From Larix kaempferi (Eukaryota; Streptophyta; Pinopsida; Pinales; Pinaceae): a stretch of 64,000 bases of DNA. Position numbers and translations under genes: made by a program. Each line of letters begins with the position of its first letter. Position 1 is the stretch's first letter. This document shows positions 48,438-59,134 of the stretch, piece by piece. The notes beneath the pieces are model-generated. The model made no database searches and was not told the origin of the DNA. It was given only the letters and a program-made list of their open reading frames with translations. Where the stretch lies: NCBI GenBank assembly GCA_027924585.1, contig BSBM01000602.1, positions 7,935,501 through 7,999,500 on the forward strand. Reading direction: 5' to 3'.

Positions 48438-49109
48438 ATGGAAAAACAGATTGAGGAAATCTTTGCGAGAATTAGGGTTGTTCAAGTTGATATTCAAGAT
48501 ATATGACAACAAATGAGAATTAGGGTTGTTCAAGCTGATATTCAAGATATATGACAACAAATGAGAATTAGGGTTGTTCAAGCTGATATTCAAGATATAT
48601 GACAACAAATGAGAATTAGGGTTATTCAAGCTGATATTCAAGATATATGACAACAAATGCAATGGATGAAATCCCAAATGGAAGGACTAATAGCAACAAT
48701 TCTCCATATTACAGATCATGTTCCTATATTGGATAATCATGTGGATGAAGTAGAACAGGTCTCCCATCAGCTTAATGCGAATTTTTCTTTTTTCAATTCA
48801 CGCTTCGAAGAAGCTGAAGGGATAGTTCGTGCTTGTGGTGCTCAAGTAAAATCAATTTCTTTAACTCTAGCTAAACATGAAGGTATTATAGCTGGAAAGA
48901 ATTCCATAATGGTAGACAATTCAGATAGTGAGAACAAAGAGAACAATATTGGACAGCCAATTCGTCAACATCCCCATGTTGATATCACAAGCTCAAGCGA
49001 GGAGACCGAAGTAGAACCAAGAGAATATGTCAACATTTCTAGTGTCAATGTTAGTGAAGACAAAGAAGCAGAAGAGCAGGTTATGAAAAGTGGTAATAGT
49101 GCAGCATAA
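48438..49109 (+). pseudogene. Coiled-coil module downstream of RNase H, with four in-phase TGA
   Basis: From ATG 48438 the frame reads MEKQIEEIFARIRVVQVDIQ, then meets TGA at 48504, 48552, 48600 and 48648. It then runs open to 49109: QWMKSQMEGLIATILHITD, then VDEVEQVSHQLNANFSFFNS, an acidic Ser-rich stretch (NSDSENKENN) and a final stop. The heptad-like spacing of hydrophobics suggests a coiled coil. The stops sit in each unit of a 48-bp tandem repeat (16 codons), so one nonsense change was multiplied. I do not recognise the protein. Its position after RNase H parallels the module at 54957-55804. Confidence 0.5.
48467..48658 (+). repeat. 48-bp tandem repeat, 4 copies
   Basis: Units start at 48467, 48515, 48563 and 48611, each with 'gagaattagggttgttcaag' or a near match and ending 'atatgacaacaaat'. 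Only one or two substitutions separate copies. Confidence 0.93.
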
Positions 49110-50566
49110 TTTTCATTTTGCATGCTTCATTTTTGCCAAAATTACTAGGCCAATTTGTCAAAATATAGCAATATACTTATACTTAGTCATTTTGAAATAG
49201 TTTTTAGACTTTGGAGGACTGTAAAGGGTGTTAATAGCTCTATTGGAAACTCTATTAGACAAGTTCTGAACCACTGTTTTGTACCTTTTGAAACTAATTT
49301 TCTTAGTTTTTTATAATACAAATTAATCATTTTAGTTAAAGCAATAATTAATTGATATTAATACCTTTGTAATTATGGAAATCGTGTTTTAAATCCCATG
49401 ATATGTCCATCAACTATAAATTCTATATTTACTGAAAATCCATAGCCAAAAGGTGTCATTATTGAAGGGATGACATTTTGCAGTTGATATAGCTCTTTCT
49501 TTTCACAAAATCCATGGAGCTTATGCATGTTTCATTTTCCTTATTTGACCACAAATGTCTTCAATCAAATGTGGTACACAAAAGAGCAATATGTCCTTGA
49601 AGATAAAGTGTCTTTATCTTTGCCTAATATATGTTGAAATATAGAATATTGAACATTTTTAAAAATGTGCATAGGATCTGATAGATAAGATATTAATAGA
49701 TCCTTCCAATAAGATACATCATAAAATATGGATTTCCTATTCAGTCATTTTGGCACATCAGCTACAACTTGTTTTAGTTCTTCATTAAAGGAGCCTAGAA
49801 AAAAAATGTTCTCGGCATTTTAATTTAGCATCATCATACTTCTAAATCCAATATATTGGACCCATAAACTTATCAGGGCCTTTATTTTTAATTTTCTCAT
49901 CAAATTGAATGCAATTTCTAAACGTATAATTTGGTGGTAAAAAAAACCATGTTGTTTGCATAAATAATTGTGTAGATCTTTAAAATAACACTCCTCAATT
50001 TGTTTTTCGCATATTGGACATGCAACATTCATATTTGTTTGAAGCCCTGCAATTCAATAACTAATGTTTATAACAATAAAAATAATAGTATATTAGATCT
50101 ATACAAGTTGAAAATAATAGTATATTAGATCTATACAAGTTGAACCAAAAAATAAATTGTGATGTGTAAATATGTAAATTATTTTTCTTACTTACACAAA
50201 TACCAAGCACCAAATCCTAGGAAACCATGAATTGTCCAACATAGTACACCATAAAACATAAAAGTACACCATAAAACATAAAAGACCTATTTAATAGAGG
50301 ACATGATATGTCATACATTCTTATACCTTTCCATAACAATTGCATCTTACCAATAAAAGGTGCAATATAAACATCCATATTTTTACTTTATGTTTTTCTA
50401 GAACAATGAGAATTAACATAAGGTACTCATTTCTAACACTCATCCATGGGGAAATATTGTATTCTATCAAATCCAACTTTATCAAATCCAACTTGTCAAA
50501 CACTATAATTGAGCTTGGGAAAAAAAGGGTGCACCCCATCCATTGCAAGACCTAACCTAATACCAC

Positions 50567-50734
50567 GAGGTTCATCTTTGTTTCATTGCTTTGGACTCTG
50601 GAGTATATCTCTGTCGAAATCTGAGGTTCATCTTTGTTTCATTGCTTTGGACTCTGGAGTATATCTCTGTCGAAATCCGAGGTTCATCTTTGTTTCATTG
50701 CTTTGGACTCCAAAGTATATCTTTGTCGAAATCT
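50567..50734 (-). repeat. 56-bp tandem repeat, 3 copies, within transposase sequence
   Basis: Units start at 50567, 50623 and 50679 ('gaggttcatctttgtttcat'). On the minus strand each encodes a stretch like DFDKDIL...DEPR that precedes RLGLAMDG in Tnp2. The triplication therefore lies inside former coding sequence. 56 is not a multiple of three, so it breaks the frame. Confidence 0.85.
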
Positions 50735-50750
50735 GCATGAATCCATCTTT

Positions 50751-51039
50751 ACTCATGTTATTTGCATGCACATCCATCTATTGTGTAAGTGACTTGCAAA
50801 GAAACATTCGTTAACTCTAGGTATAATTGACATGTGTTGTAAAAATTTATTTGGAATTATAGGACTTTGTACATATGTACAATATCTCTTCTCTTTACAT
50901 ACAGAACATTCTTCATTTTTTTGCTATTCATCTTTATAAAAAATACAATCACTTTTACTTGTATAAATTTGTTTAAATTAAATCACCAAATGGACCAACA
51001 ATTGATGTTCTTCTCTACAAGTTGAAGGCGACACATTAT
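50751..51039. other. No gene recognised
   Basis: AT-rich, presumably upstream part of the decayed transposase. No motif is readable. Confidence 0.4.
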
Positions 51040-51048
51040 CTTCAAGGA

Positions 51049-51157
51049 TTTTTTTTTTTTGTAAGCTAGTACTCACGGAGTTTTGAACTAGTGACCTATC
51101 ACAAGGAGTGCCTTAATACTACACCCATTCACCATCTATTCTATGCCCCATGGGAAC
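51049..51157 (-). mobile_element. tRNA-derived SINE with TSD
   Basis: On the minus strand it starts GTTCCCATGGGGCATAG. It contains an A-box-like GGGTGTAGTATTAAGGC and a B-box GGTCACTAGTTCAAAACTC, and ends in a poly(A) tail (plus-strand T12 at 51049-51060). Direct repeats CTTCAAGGA (51040-51048) and CTTCAGGGA (51158-51166) flank it. About 100 bp, a typical small plant SINE dispersed by LINE machinery. Confidence 0.75.
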
Positions 51158-51540
51158 CTTCAGGGAATATTTTATCTTTAAGTGCCTTGTGATATTGCCA
51201 TACATTAAATCAATTAAATGTTTGACTTATGGTAAAAATGTTTGATGTTTCATTTGATGGCATTGTTTATACAACATATATCAATTTAAAATCCACTTAC
51301 ATAAATAAAAACAAAACTCATAAATATCTACTAATTAGGTATGCCAATTGACATCACGAATCTAGAAAAATAATTCAACTCACCTTAGTAGGGTAGTGAA
51401 GCTCTTGTCTGACCAACCAAATAATGACTTGATTTCTAGTAATATTAATGTACACGAAAGTTTTGATATTTTACTTACACCCGATTTGAACACAACTATC
51501 TATGTTGCTTACTTTACTATCATAATCATTACATTGGTGG

Positions 51541-51579
<39 letters not shown>

Positions 51580-51600
51580 ACTCACTCACACACACACACA
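51541..51600. repeat. (CT)n-(CACT)n-(CA)n microsatellite
   Basis: A compound simple repeat: about 15 CT units, then CACT and CA runs. Confidence 0.95.
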
Positions 51601-51660
51601 TCATTAGTGTCAACCATAGAATCATCACCCTTATCATAGTTTCCATCCCCAAAGAAACTT

Positions 51661-51840
51661 GTGAAGATCCCATTCAATCAATTCATGCTAATTTCATCAA
51701 TTCTTCGAATTTCTCACGTGTTAGTGTTCTCTTCAATGCTACTCTTCTTGCCCTAGTGTGGTTTAAATGATGTATTGGATCATCTCGTCCAAGTCTTAAG
51801 AACTTAGTTGGATCTTTAGTATTAGAAGGTGCATCATCTA
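51661..51840 (-). pseudogene. Unidentified coding-like fragment near the CACTA transposase
   Basis: On the minus strand about 51845-51665 reads VDDVDDAPSNTKDPTKFLRL, then GRDDPIHHLNHTRARRV, then REKFEELMKLA, ending in a stop. The charged, non-repetitive composition looks once-coding. I cannot name the family. Its side of the Tnp2 relic suggests an N-terminal or companion CACTA product. Confidence 0.35.
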
Positions 51841-51904
51841 CATCATCAACCTATCATTAAATGTAGCAATTAGTTAATATTAGACAACAATTGGATAAAA
51901 CATC

Positions 51905-53040
51905 ACAATGACATTTAAAACATCCACAAACAATCATTGTCTCAAAGTATTCATCCCATGTAGTATCATCATGACCAACCTCATGTTCAGTGCACTCTTT
52001 GTATGGTGTATATGCATACTCCATTGTCATGTCCTCTTCCACCCACTGTAGTCAGCATGATTTAATAGTACGAGGTCCATGTCCACGTAAATATTTTCGT
52101 TGTTTTCTAATACAACATTTCTACTCTACATTTGCTCTAATTGCATTATCAACCTAAAATAATCAACAAAATGCATTAATTTTTTCCAAGATTGGATAAT
52201 AAACTATATAATGTGCTTATATAATAAAAAATATCGGATGGGGCACTAAATTTCAACCTATTGATATTTCATAAGTTAAGGCAATATATGTGTATCTGAT
52301 GTCCCACATCTTATCTTATGTCCTTATTTAATGAAATAACTTTGATCTGTGTCCATGACCTTCTTTGGCTCATGTAATAAACAATAATGATAACTATTAT
52401 TAGTACATGAATTAAATTATCACCAAAAAAATAGCCAAATCTATCTTTGTACAATTTCCTATTTGAATTTTTCTTTCCACAAGATACAAAACATCCACAA
52501 ACAACAATTGTCTTAGATTATTCATCCCATGTAGTATCATCATGACCAACCTTTTGTTCAGTGCACTCTTTTTTTTTTGTATTTGTAGACTCATTGACAT
52601 ATACTCTTCCACCCACTTTGTACTACGACATTCTTTAATAGTACAAAGTCCACCTCCACATATATATTTTTTCAGTGTTTTCCAGTATAAATATTCAACT
52701 CTGCATTTGCTCCAGTATCATTCTAAAATAATCAACAACGTGCATTAATTAAAGACAAAATTGGGTAATAAACTATATAAATTACTTGTATTTTGAAAAA
52801 AAATGGATGTAGCACGGAATTTCATCAAATTTTTACTCCACGCGTTAATGTGATATATGTATACTTGATTTCCCACTCACATCTTATGTCCTCATTGGAA
52901 ATTACCTGATAGGTGTCCATGGCCTCCTCTGGCTCCTATAATACAGAACATAATACTGGAGTGAAACAATAACAATTTAAGTAATCCAAAAAAATGAAAA
53001 ATTAGCTTAATATAACTCCAATACACTGAAACATTTCACT
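51905..53040. repeat. ~0.55-kb segmental tandem duplication
   Basis: The first copy (about 51905-52470) and second (about 52480-53040) align across 'catcccatgtagtatcatca' (51954 and 52524), 'taaaataatcaacaa', 'ggtgtccatggcctcc' and similar stretches. Both minus strands encode ECTE(H/Q)(E/K)VGHDDTTWDE. Divergence and a T-rich expansion in copy 2 show that it is old. Confidence 0.75.
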
Positions 53041-53530
53041 ATAATCTTTTTGAAACAATGACCAAATTCTATACATTCTACATTAAGCAAAATCTATATT
53101 ATTTTTTTATTGCATTGACAATTATCAATGCTCTCGATTAAATTACATTAATCTTTGCTAGAAGTTTGTGTGGATCAAAATATAATGAGTTGAGTTTGAT
53201 CAATGAACCTACTATGATCATAGAACACACAATTTCTTCTATTATAAGTATTTATTCTTAGCATAATACAACTCCATTACATTAAAACATTAAAATGTGA
53301 AACATTTTGCTAAAATCTTTGAGAAACAATAATCAAATTATATAAATTATGTATTAAGCGGATTTTATGTTAATTTTTTATTGCATAAACAATAATCAAT
53401 GTTCTCAATTACATTACATTAATCTTTTCTACAAGTTTGTGTAGATCAAAATATAATGAGCCTAGTATAATCAATGAGCCTAATATAACGAGCCTACTAT
53501 AAGCACACACACTTCTTCTATTATAAGTGT
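53025..53530. repeat. ~0.25-kb diverged tandem duplication
   Basis: Copies at about 53025-53262 and 53275-53530 share 'acaagtttgtgtagatcaaa' or a near variant and 'cacttcttctattataagtg'. They abut the previous duplication, so this block has been duplicated repeatedly. Confidence 0.7.
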
Positions 53531-53799
53531 TTATTCTTTGGTTGGAGAAGAGAAGGTTATAGCCAAAGGTTCACCTTCAATTGTTAGAATAATAAAGTGT
53601 GGACTTGAACCAGCATGGAAAGAGGGACTTGCTATAGGTGGCAAAGGATTAGTAACTTTTTCCTTGTGGGCATTCATGTAATGGTATGGAAGTAAGTTGG
53701 TGGTGATACTCAAAGTGAATGGCGAAAGGATTATTGGTGGAAGTTACTACATTAACCTTGGTATACTATAACAATTCCCACTACATATCCAATGTATGT

Positions 53800-54200
53800 A
53801 AGTGTGTTTCTTATATGTGCAAGTGCAATGATTATGTGTGTGACTATATTTCTTATGCATGTATAATCAATGTGTTCACACCTAACACATATAACTGATG
53901 CACTCACACCTAACTCAGACACTTACATAAGTCTTCACTTGCACATTTAAGTGCTACACTCGCATACATAAGCACCATACTAACAAATAAGCAATGGACT
54001 TGAACACATGAGTTGCATGCTTACACATAGACAATATTGTTGTCACCCACATAAGTGATGCCCTCACACATAAGCAACACATTCGTACACACACACACAC
54101 ATAATACATTAGTGGCATGCACCTAACGACATAACCACGTAAGTAATGCACTCACAAACATAAGAGATATAGTCACAATATAAGCGACACAAACTCTTAA
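53800..54200. repeat. Degenerate ACATAAG repeat
   Basis: About a dozen variants of 'cacacataagcaacacactc' at irregular spacing of 25-40 bp, with a short (CA)n at 54090. It looks like an old minisatellite. Confidence 0.6.
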
Positions 54201-54956
54201 AAAAATATTGGTGACACAATCATGAACTATTTTCCAAGCTCTTGATCAGAGTTGATGTCTCTATATATTACAAAATGTTACAGAAATGAAAAGACTAGAA
54301 GTTAGAATGACAAGTTCAAGAGAGTTGGGTTGGAAAAGAGGCATTCAACTTCTCATGACCATAACTCCTGCGCACAAACTCATGACAATAGAGACCCTTC
54401 AAGAATAGGATACTAAAGACACATGGTATGTGGAATTAAATGCACATGTAAATTAATTAAATTGAAATAATATGGAGTAATACATGTAAGGAAAATTGTA
54501 AATAATTATTGATAAATTGAATCATTTTTCACTCTAATCTATAAAATAAGGCCAATGAAAACTTTTTTTTTTTAACAGAAACGAGTAAGAAGCTTTTATA
54601 TAAAAGTGAAACAGAGGTTACAAAATTCTGCAAGCAGACTGTTCCCAAAGGAGTAGGACTACCATGACGCCATGTTCATCTTTAACTAGTATGTAATGTT
54701 CATGATATATTCCTATTCTATTGAAACTATAGCTCCTTACAAATTTCCCTAGTAACAAAATACAGAAGCAAAACATTGCTGAAAAGTAGTAACGTCTATC
54801 CTTAGAGAAACTACACTACTACTGCTACAAGCAGAGACAAAATTACATCTCGAATATACTTCAGAAAAATCATAAAGTAAACCAAAATTGTTCCTAAAGA
54901 ACCAGGAAAACCCCATGACCAGAGCTGAAGCGCAAACACTGGTGGCAGAGATCGAA

Positions 54957-55804
54957 TTACTGATGAAGATTATCCACATTGGTCCCTTCTTTTCCTCCCT
55001 CCGAGCCTCCATCACCTTCTTGTAAACCCAGGGTTCTTCTTCTTATTTCAGCTCTCATGCTGTCAATCTTAGCTTCCACTATCCTGACAATGTTGTGAAC
55101 TGCAATAATTTTGGTATCCAAGTTGATAGAGCAGGGGAAACCCTTTTCAAGGGTTTCTGCCAAGCTATCAACCTGCCCAGTAAGCTTACTGCTACTGCTT
55201 CGAATCTATGAATTCGTTGGTTGGACGAGTGAGTAAAGATGAGAAATGGCCCGCTTGAATTCAAAATTTTCATCCTGAAGCTTGCGGATTTGGATTTCCA
55301 TATCCTTCATATAGGTTTGAACCTCATCCGAGAGGCTTTCAAACCCCAGCGCAGAGCCCTTGTTTCCACCGTCTTCGCCGACAAAAGAAGGGAACAAATT
55401 CTTACCCTGCCCAAAAAAATAAGCCTTACAGGAGTCATGCAGAACCTGCTGCACCTTATTCGAGCCATCGTGGGCCATGTCCTGGAAATATTCATTCGTG
55501 AACGAATATTCAAGGAACATGTGCTCGCAATTCCCCCAAAGGACGCTATCTTCTTCCTGCAGTGCAAGAACTGCAGCGAGGAGGGACCCGAAACGAAAGA
55601 AAGGGTAGCATCTCCCATATCAGCACGAAGAGATTTCACTCTGCCTCCTTTCTTGTGCTTCCTAACCAAGTTCACGCAACTGAAGATGTTGCTCCCCCAA
55701 CCGGCATTTAAACCTGTTATGCCTCGATCTTCCATCGCCATAAATTTATGCATGGTAGCGATGGGCCCTATGTCGATCGAAGCTTCGTTGTGAATGAAGC
55801 CCAT
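54957..55804 (-). pseudogene. Third LINE module (ORF3): unknown coiled-coil protein
   Basis: Begins at ATG 55804, some 35 bp after the ORF2 stop: MGFIHNEASIDIGPIATMHK, then LNAGWGSNIFSCVNLVRKH. A frameshift near 55560 leads to EYSFTNEYFQDMAHDG, FPSFVGEDGG and SLSDEVQTYMKDMEIQIRKL, a strong heptad pattern. A TAG at about 55206 interrupts it, and then LTGQVDSLAETLEKG and IVEAKIDSMRAEI continue to a stop at 54957 after a Gly-rich acidic tail. With one frameshift and one stop discounted it would be about 280 residues. I know no plant LINE product of this kind. It lies inside the element's TSDs and before its poly(A), so it belongs to the element or was captured by it. Confidence 0.6.
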
Positions 55805-55929
55805 AGTAGTAGAGTGCAAGGGGGTGGGGATTTTTTCACTCCATATCAAGGAGATTTGCCTCTTCCAAATGCAAGAAGAGCTTCATTGTCTCTCCTTTAT
55901 AATAAAAAATGCAAGAGTAAGGGACCCAT

Positions 55930-56440
55930 ATGTTCCCATAAACCTGTTGATTGCAAACCAAGACTCCATAGTCGAGGCCTAATCCTATGTTTGCCATTCT
56001 ATCCGCTTGCTAATTATTAGATCTTAACAAATGAAGAAAGTTTATAGCTTTGTATTCATTGATGATTCATTTGAGGAGGTGATGCGTATTAGTGATAGGA
56101 GTCTTACAGTTCTTCGTTAGGTTTCTAGCTTCCCTAAAGACCAACATTGAGTCACCGAAGACCACCATGTCCTCAATTCCTTCTTTCCTTGCAAGTTCCA
56201 ATCCTTTGATCAAGGCTAGCCATTTTGCACTATTGTTGGACCTCCTACCAATTCCCCAGAAAAAAGTATTTCAACTTGTTTCCCTCAGAGTCAAAGAGGA
56301 ATCCTCCCGCACCTACCAACCCAGGGTTTCCTTTCGAAGCACCATCGAAGAACAATGAATTGCAGCCAATTTTCTTTTTCCATATTTGAAATTCTTCCAC
56401 GCTCATTCTTAGGTGCCAGTTTTGAGAATTGGGTCTCTTG
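55930..56440 (-). pseudogene. LINE ORF2 RNase H domain
   Basis: Reads CNSLFFDGASKGNPGLVGAG then GFLFDSEGNKLKYFFLGNW to 56245. After a frameshift it has a TNN/AKWLAL-type segment, a VVFGDSML-type segment and the tail EADRMANIGLGLDYGVL near 55980. ORF2 ends at about 55840 with a TGA just after DME. It is related to the split RNase H at 3.1-4.7 kb. Confidence 0.75.
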
Positions 56441-56839
56441 GGGGGTTGGGCCAAAAAAATAAAGGGATATGGAGTCAGAAAGTCACAAGCCCAAACTTTT
56501 TCCTCTGTTGTCAGGGGTTCTTTGTTGATATTATTCATTCCCCTTGTGCAAAGGCTTCCACCCAGAGAGCCTTTGCAGAGGAAAGAACGTTTCCCAGGGT
56601 GGATCTCTTTTCTTCGAAAATTTCCTTATTCCTAGTTGTCCAAATCTTCCAGCAGACGAATTTTGGGAGAGCTTCCCAAGCTCTTTTGAAGTCTGGTTTG
56701 CTGGAGAAATTACCGTGATAATAATATTTCCAGCAAGCAAAAAGGTCATTCCAGTTTGTTGGCAGGGTCAAACCGAAATGTAGATCCTGGATACGCTCTA
56801 TTCCAAACTTCTTGGGAGAATTTACACTCTAGAAAAAGA

Positions 56840-57080
56840 TGCTCAATTGTCTCTTAATATTCTTTGCAAATAATACATCTCGCAGGTCCTTCAATTCCCC
56901 TTTTCCCGAGGTTCTCTGTAGTGACCGTTTTACGGTGAGCAAGAGTCCAAGTGAAGGCATTAATTTTCGGGATCCCATCCTTATACCATACTTTTTTCCA
57001 TTTTTTATCCTTATTTTTTATCCATCCACAACATGATATCCATCCTTGACAGAGTACAAACCTAACTTTCCCCATCCTCT
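56840..57080 (-). pseudogene. LINE ORF2 zf-RVT domain
   Basis: Reads KVWYKDGIPKINAFTWTLAH, then KTVTTENLGKRGIEG, then ARCIICKEY, the zinc-binding module that follows plant LINE RT. A stop closes the frame just after CKEY. The downstream 'ETIEHLFLEC' part is readable only in another frame. Confidence 0.8.
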
Positions 57081-57349
57081 TCTATCATTCAGATTTCGAT
57101 GTACTAGAATCAAACTGTGAAGCAGAGAGAGGAAGGCGTTGAAATCTGAAATGAGATGGTCCAGGATCTCCAAGTCGATCCAACTGGCCCATCTTCCACG
57201 GATTGTCGAGGAGTATAGATCATATAATGTGAGAATGTTGCTTGATCCATCTAGTTCTTTAATTCTGAGAAGACCTGCAAAAAATTGGCAGGAGAGGTTG
57301 AGCCTAAGTTGTCATGCCAAATTTTAATTTGTTTTCCATTTCCAGGGAT

Positions 57350-59134
57350 CTAGTAGAGGTTATATTGAGTGATGAATGACACCTTCTTACATAGGTCCCA
57401 TATTGGGGTGCCACTTCTATCTTGATTGATTTCTTCCACACACCTTCTTCTGCCTCCAGTCATGTATTTTTTATGAAGCATATCCTTCCACCACGCTTTT
57501 TTCCCATAGACTGTTCTCCAAAGAATTTTGGCTCCAAAAGCTAAATTCATAATCATTGGGTCTCTTACTCCAGTGCCTCCATATATTCTAGGCCTGCAGA
57601 CCATTTCCCAATTCACCAGGTGGAATTTTTTTGTGTTATTGGATTTTCCTCCTTGCCACAAAAACTGTCTGAATTCTTTTGAAACATCTTTCATTACTTT
57701 TTTGGGAGCTAAGTTAATCGAACTAGCATAGAGGGGGTATGCTGAGAGAATGGAATTGATGAGGACAAGCTTTCCTGCCAGATTGAGCCACTTGGATCCC
57801 CATGAGGTAATTTTATTTTTTATCTTTTCGATCAACCCTTGCCAATCAACGACCCTATTTTTCCCTTTGAAAATTAGGATCCTCGAGTAGTTGAAAGAGT
57901 TCCATGATGCATTTCCTTCAAAACCATAGATCCTTTCTATCCTAGCCAGAGTCCCTGGGGGCAATTCCATCCAAAAATTTTTGACTTAACAGAGTTTACT
58001 TTACCATTTGAAGCTTTTAGAAAGGTGTACAATGCGTAATTAAATCTTTCAGCAATGATAGAGGATGCACCCCCAAGCAGAATGATGTCATCGACGAACT
58101 GAGCATGATTGATAGCTTTGACTCCTCTAGTTATCTTCAATCATTTTAATTCACCGGAGTCTTGCAGATGTTGAAGCTTCCTACTCATCAATTCTTCCAC
58201 CAACAGGTAAAGGAAAGGGGACATGGGGAAACCATCTAACAAATATTTTGGAGAAACCAAATTTAATCATAATTTCAAAGAGGAAAAAGTGGTTTACTCT
58301 ATCAAAAGCATTAGCCATGTCCAATTTTATAGCCATACCTTGTTGTTTTTTGTCCATGCTGGAGTGGATAGCTTCCTGGACAATGAAGATGTTGTCAAGT
58401 ATCCGACGTCCTGAAATGAAACCTCCTTGAGAGTCTGAGATGAGGCGGCTCATGATGCTTTTCATTCTGGTTGCAAGGATTTTTGAAAGGATCTTATAGG
58501 AGGTGTTGCAAAGAGAGATCAACCTCAAACGATCAATCGAGAGAGGGTTCTTTTCTTTTGGGATTAAGGCCAGGAAGGATGAGTTAGTGGCTCCACCGAT
58601 TTTTTCTTTCTTTCTGGTCTAGTTAAGCATTATTTTCAGGTCATATTTTATAATTTCCCATGCATCTCTGTAGAAGTTGATAGTGAACCCATCTGGACTG
58701 GGCGCCTTGTCAGCGTGGAGGGACCAGATTGCATTTTTTATCTCAAACTCCATGATTGGATTAGATAGATCTCTATTTTCGATATCAGAGATGAGCAAAG
58801 GAATACCAGAGAGGAGATTGGCCTGTGCTTTCGTGTCTACTTCATCGTTGTCAGTGTAGAGGTCGTGGAAGTGGTTGAAAGCATGAATCTTCAACTCCTC
58901 TTGACCGAAAATATTGCTCCCATTGTTGTCTTTCAGTTCCTTGATAGCGTTGCGACTGAGTCGGGCCTTAGCTTGCTTGTGGAAGTACTTAGTGTTGTTG
59001 TCTCCTCCTTTTAACCACATTTGTATGGATTTCAATCTCCACACTTCTTCCTCTTGTCTGGAAGCGTTTAAAAATTTTAGATTCAACTCCTTTTCCTGGC
59101 ACAAAGAGAAGGGCGTCATCGCGTCAACCTCCAT
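57350..59134 (-). pseudogene. LINE ORF2 reverse transcriptase domain
   Basis: 59134-58619 is the pre-palm region (IQMWLKGGDNNTKYFHKQA, then APSPDGFTINFYRDAWEII). After a stop come FLALIPKEKNP, ISLCNTSYKILSKILATR and GGFISGRRILDNIFIVQE. The motif A box is IKLDMANAFDRVN near 58300. Motif B is damaged by a frameshift near 58190 (MSPFLYLLVEEL). The motif C box AQFVDDIILLGG lies near 58095, and the thumb region to 57350 reads GLIEKIKNKITSWGSKWLN, then GGTGVRDPMIMNLAFGAKIL. It copies element RNA at the nicked target. The catalytic Asp pairs are present but the frame is broken in at least three places. Confidence 0.88.

Larger units (their letters stand above)
47295..49347 (+). mobile_element. LINE-like insertion in a transposase intron
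   Basis: The flanking repeats TTAATTGATGTTA (47282-47294) and TTAATTGATATTA (49348-49360) form a 13-bp TSD with one mismatch. The element's plus strand opens in an RNase H domain, so it is 5'-truncated. It continues for about 1.7 kb with a second coding-like module, and ends in A-rich sequence ('ttttttataatacaa' to 'gcaataa'). The host site is between the Tnp2 part and the DUF4218 part of the decayed transposase, upstream of an acceptor-like TTTGTTAG at 47216-47209 on the minus strand. This implies insertion into an intron. Confidence 0.6.
45041..50750 (-). pseudogene. CACTA (En/Spm) transposase, Tnp2/DUF4218 type, decayed
   Basis: Minus-strand transposase relic in correct domain order. About 50545-50330 reads RLGLAMDGVHPFF, then ISPWMSVRNEYLMLILIV, then NMDVYIAPFIGKMQLLWKG. 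50032-49820 reads NVACPICEKQIEE. About 49740-49640 reads RKSIFYDVSYWKDLLISY, then DPMHIFKNVQ, the Tnp2 hallmark. After an insertion-bearing intron, 47190-46760 holds the DUF4218 part (ELPTSFMVLHVHLLLYLVDE, then RWMVFFKRHMKTLK). About 45570-45480 reads VFYEDI..DLKWIFVIHYDP, the C-terminal block, followed by an acidic tail (DEGEEEDD near 45180). Many stops and frameshifts. Tnp2 proteins bind CACTA ends to catalyse cut-and-paste movement. The ends of its own element were not found. Confidence 0.8.

Noticed and set aside
55239-55793. 184-codon plus-strand open frame
   Set aside because: It is antisense to the coiled-coil module of the LINE, lacks motifs, and its codons mirror the minus-strand frame.
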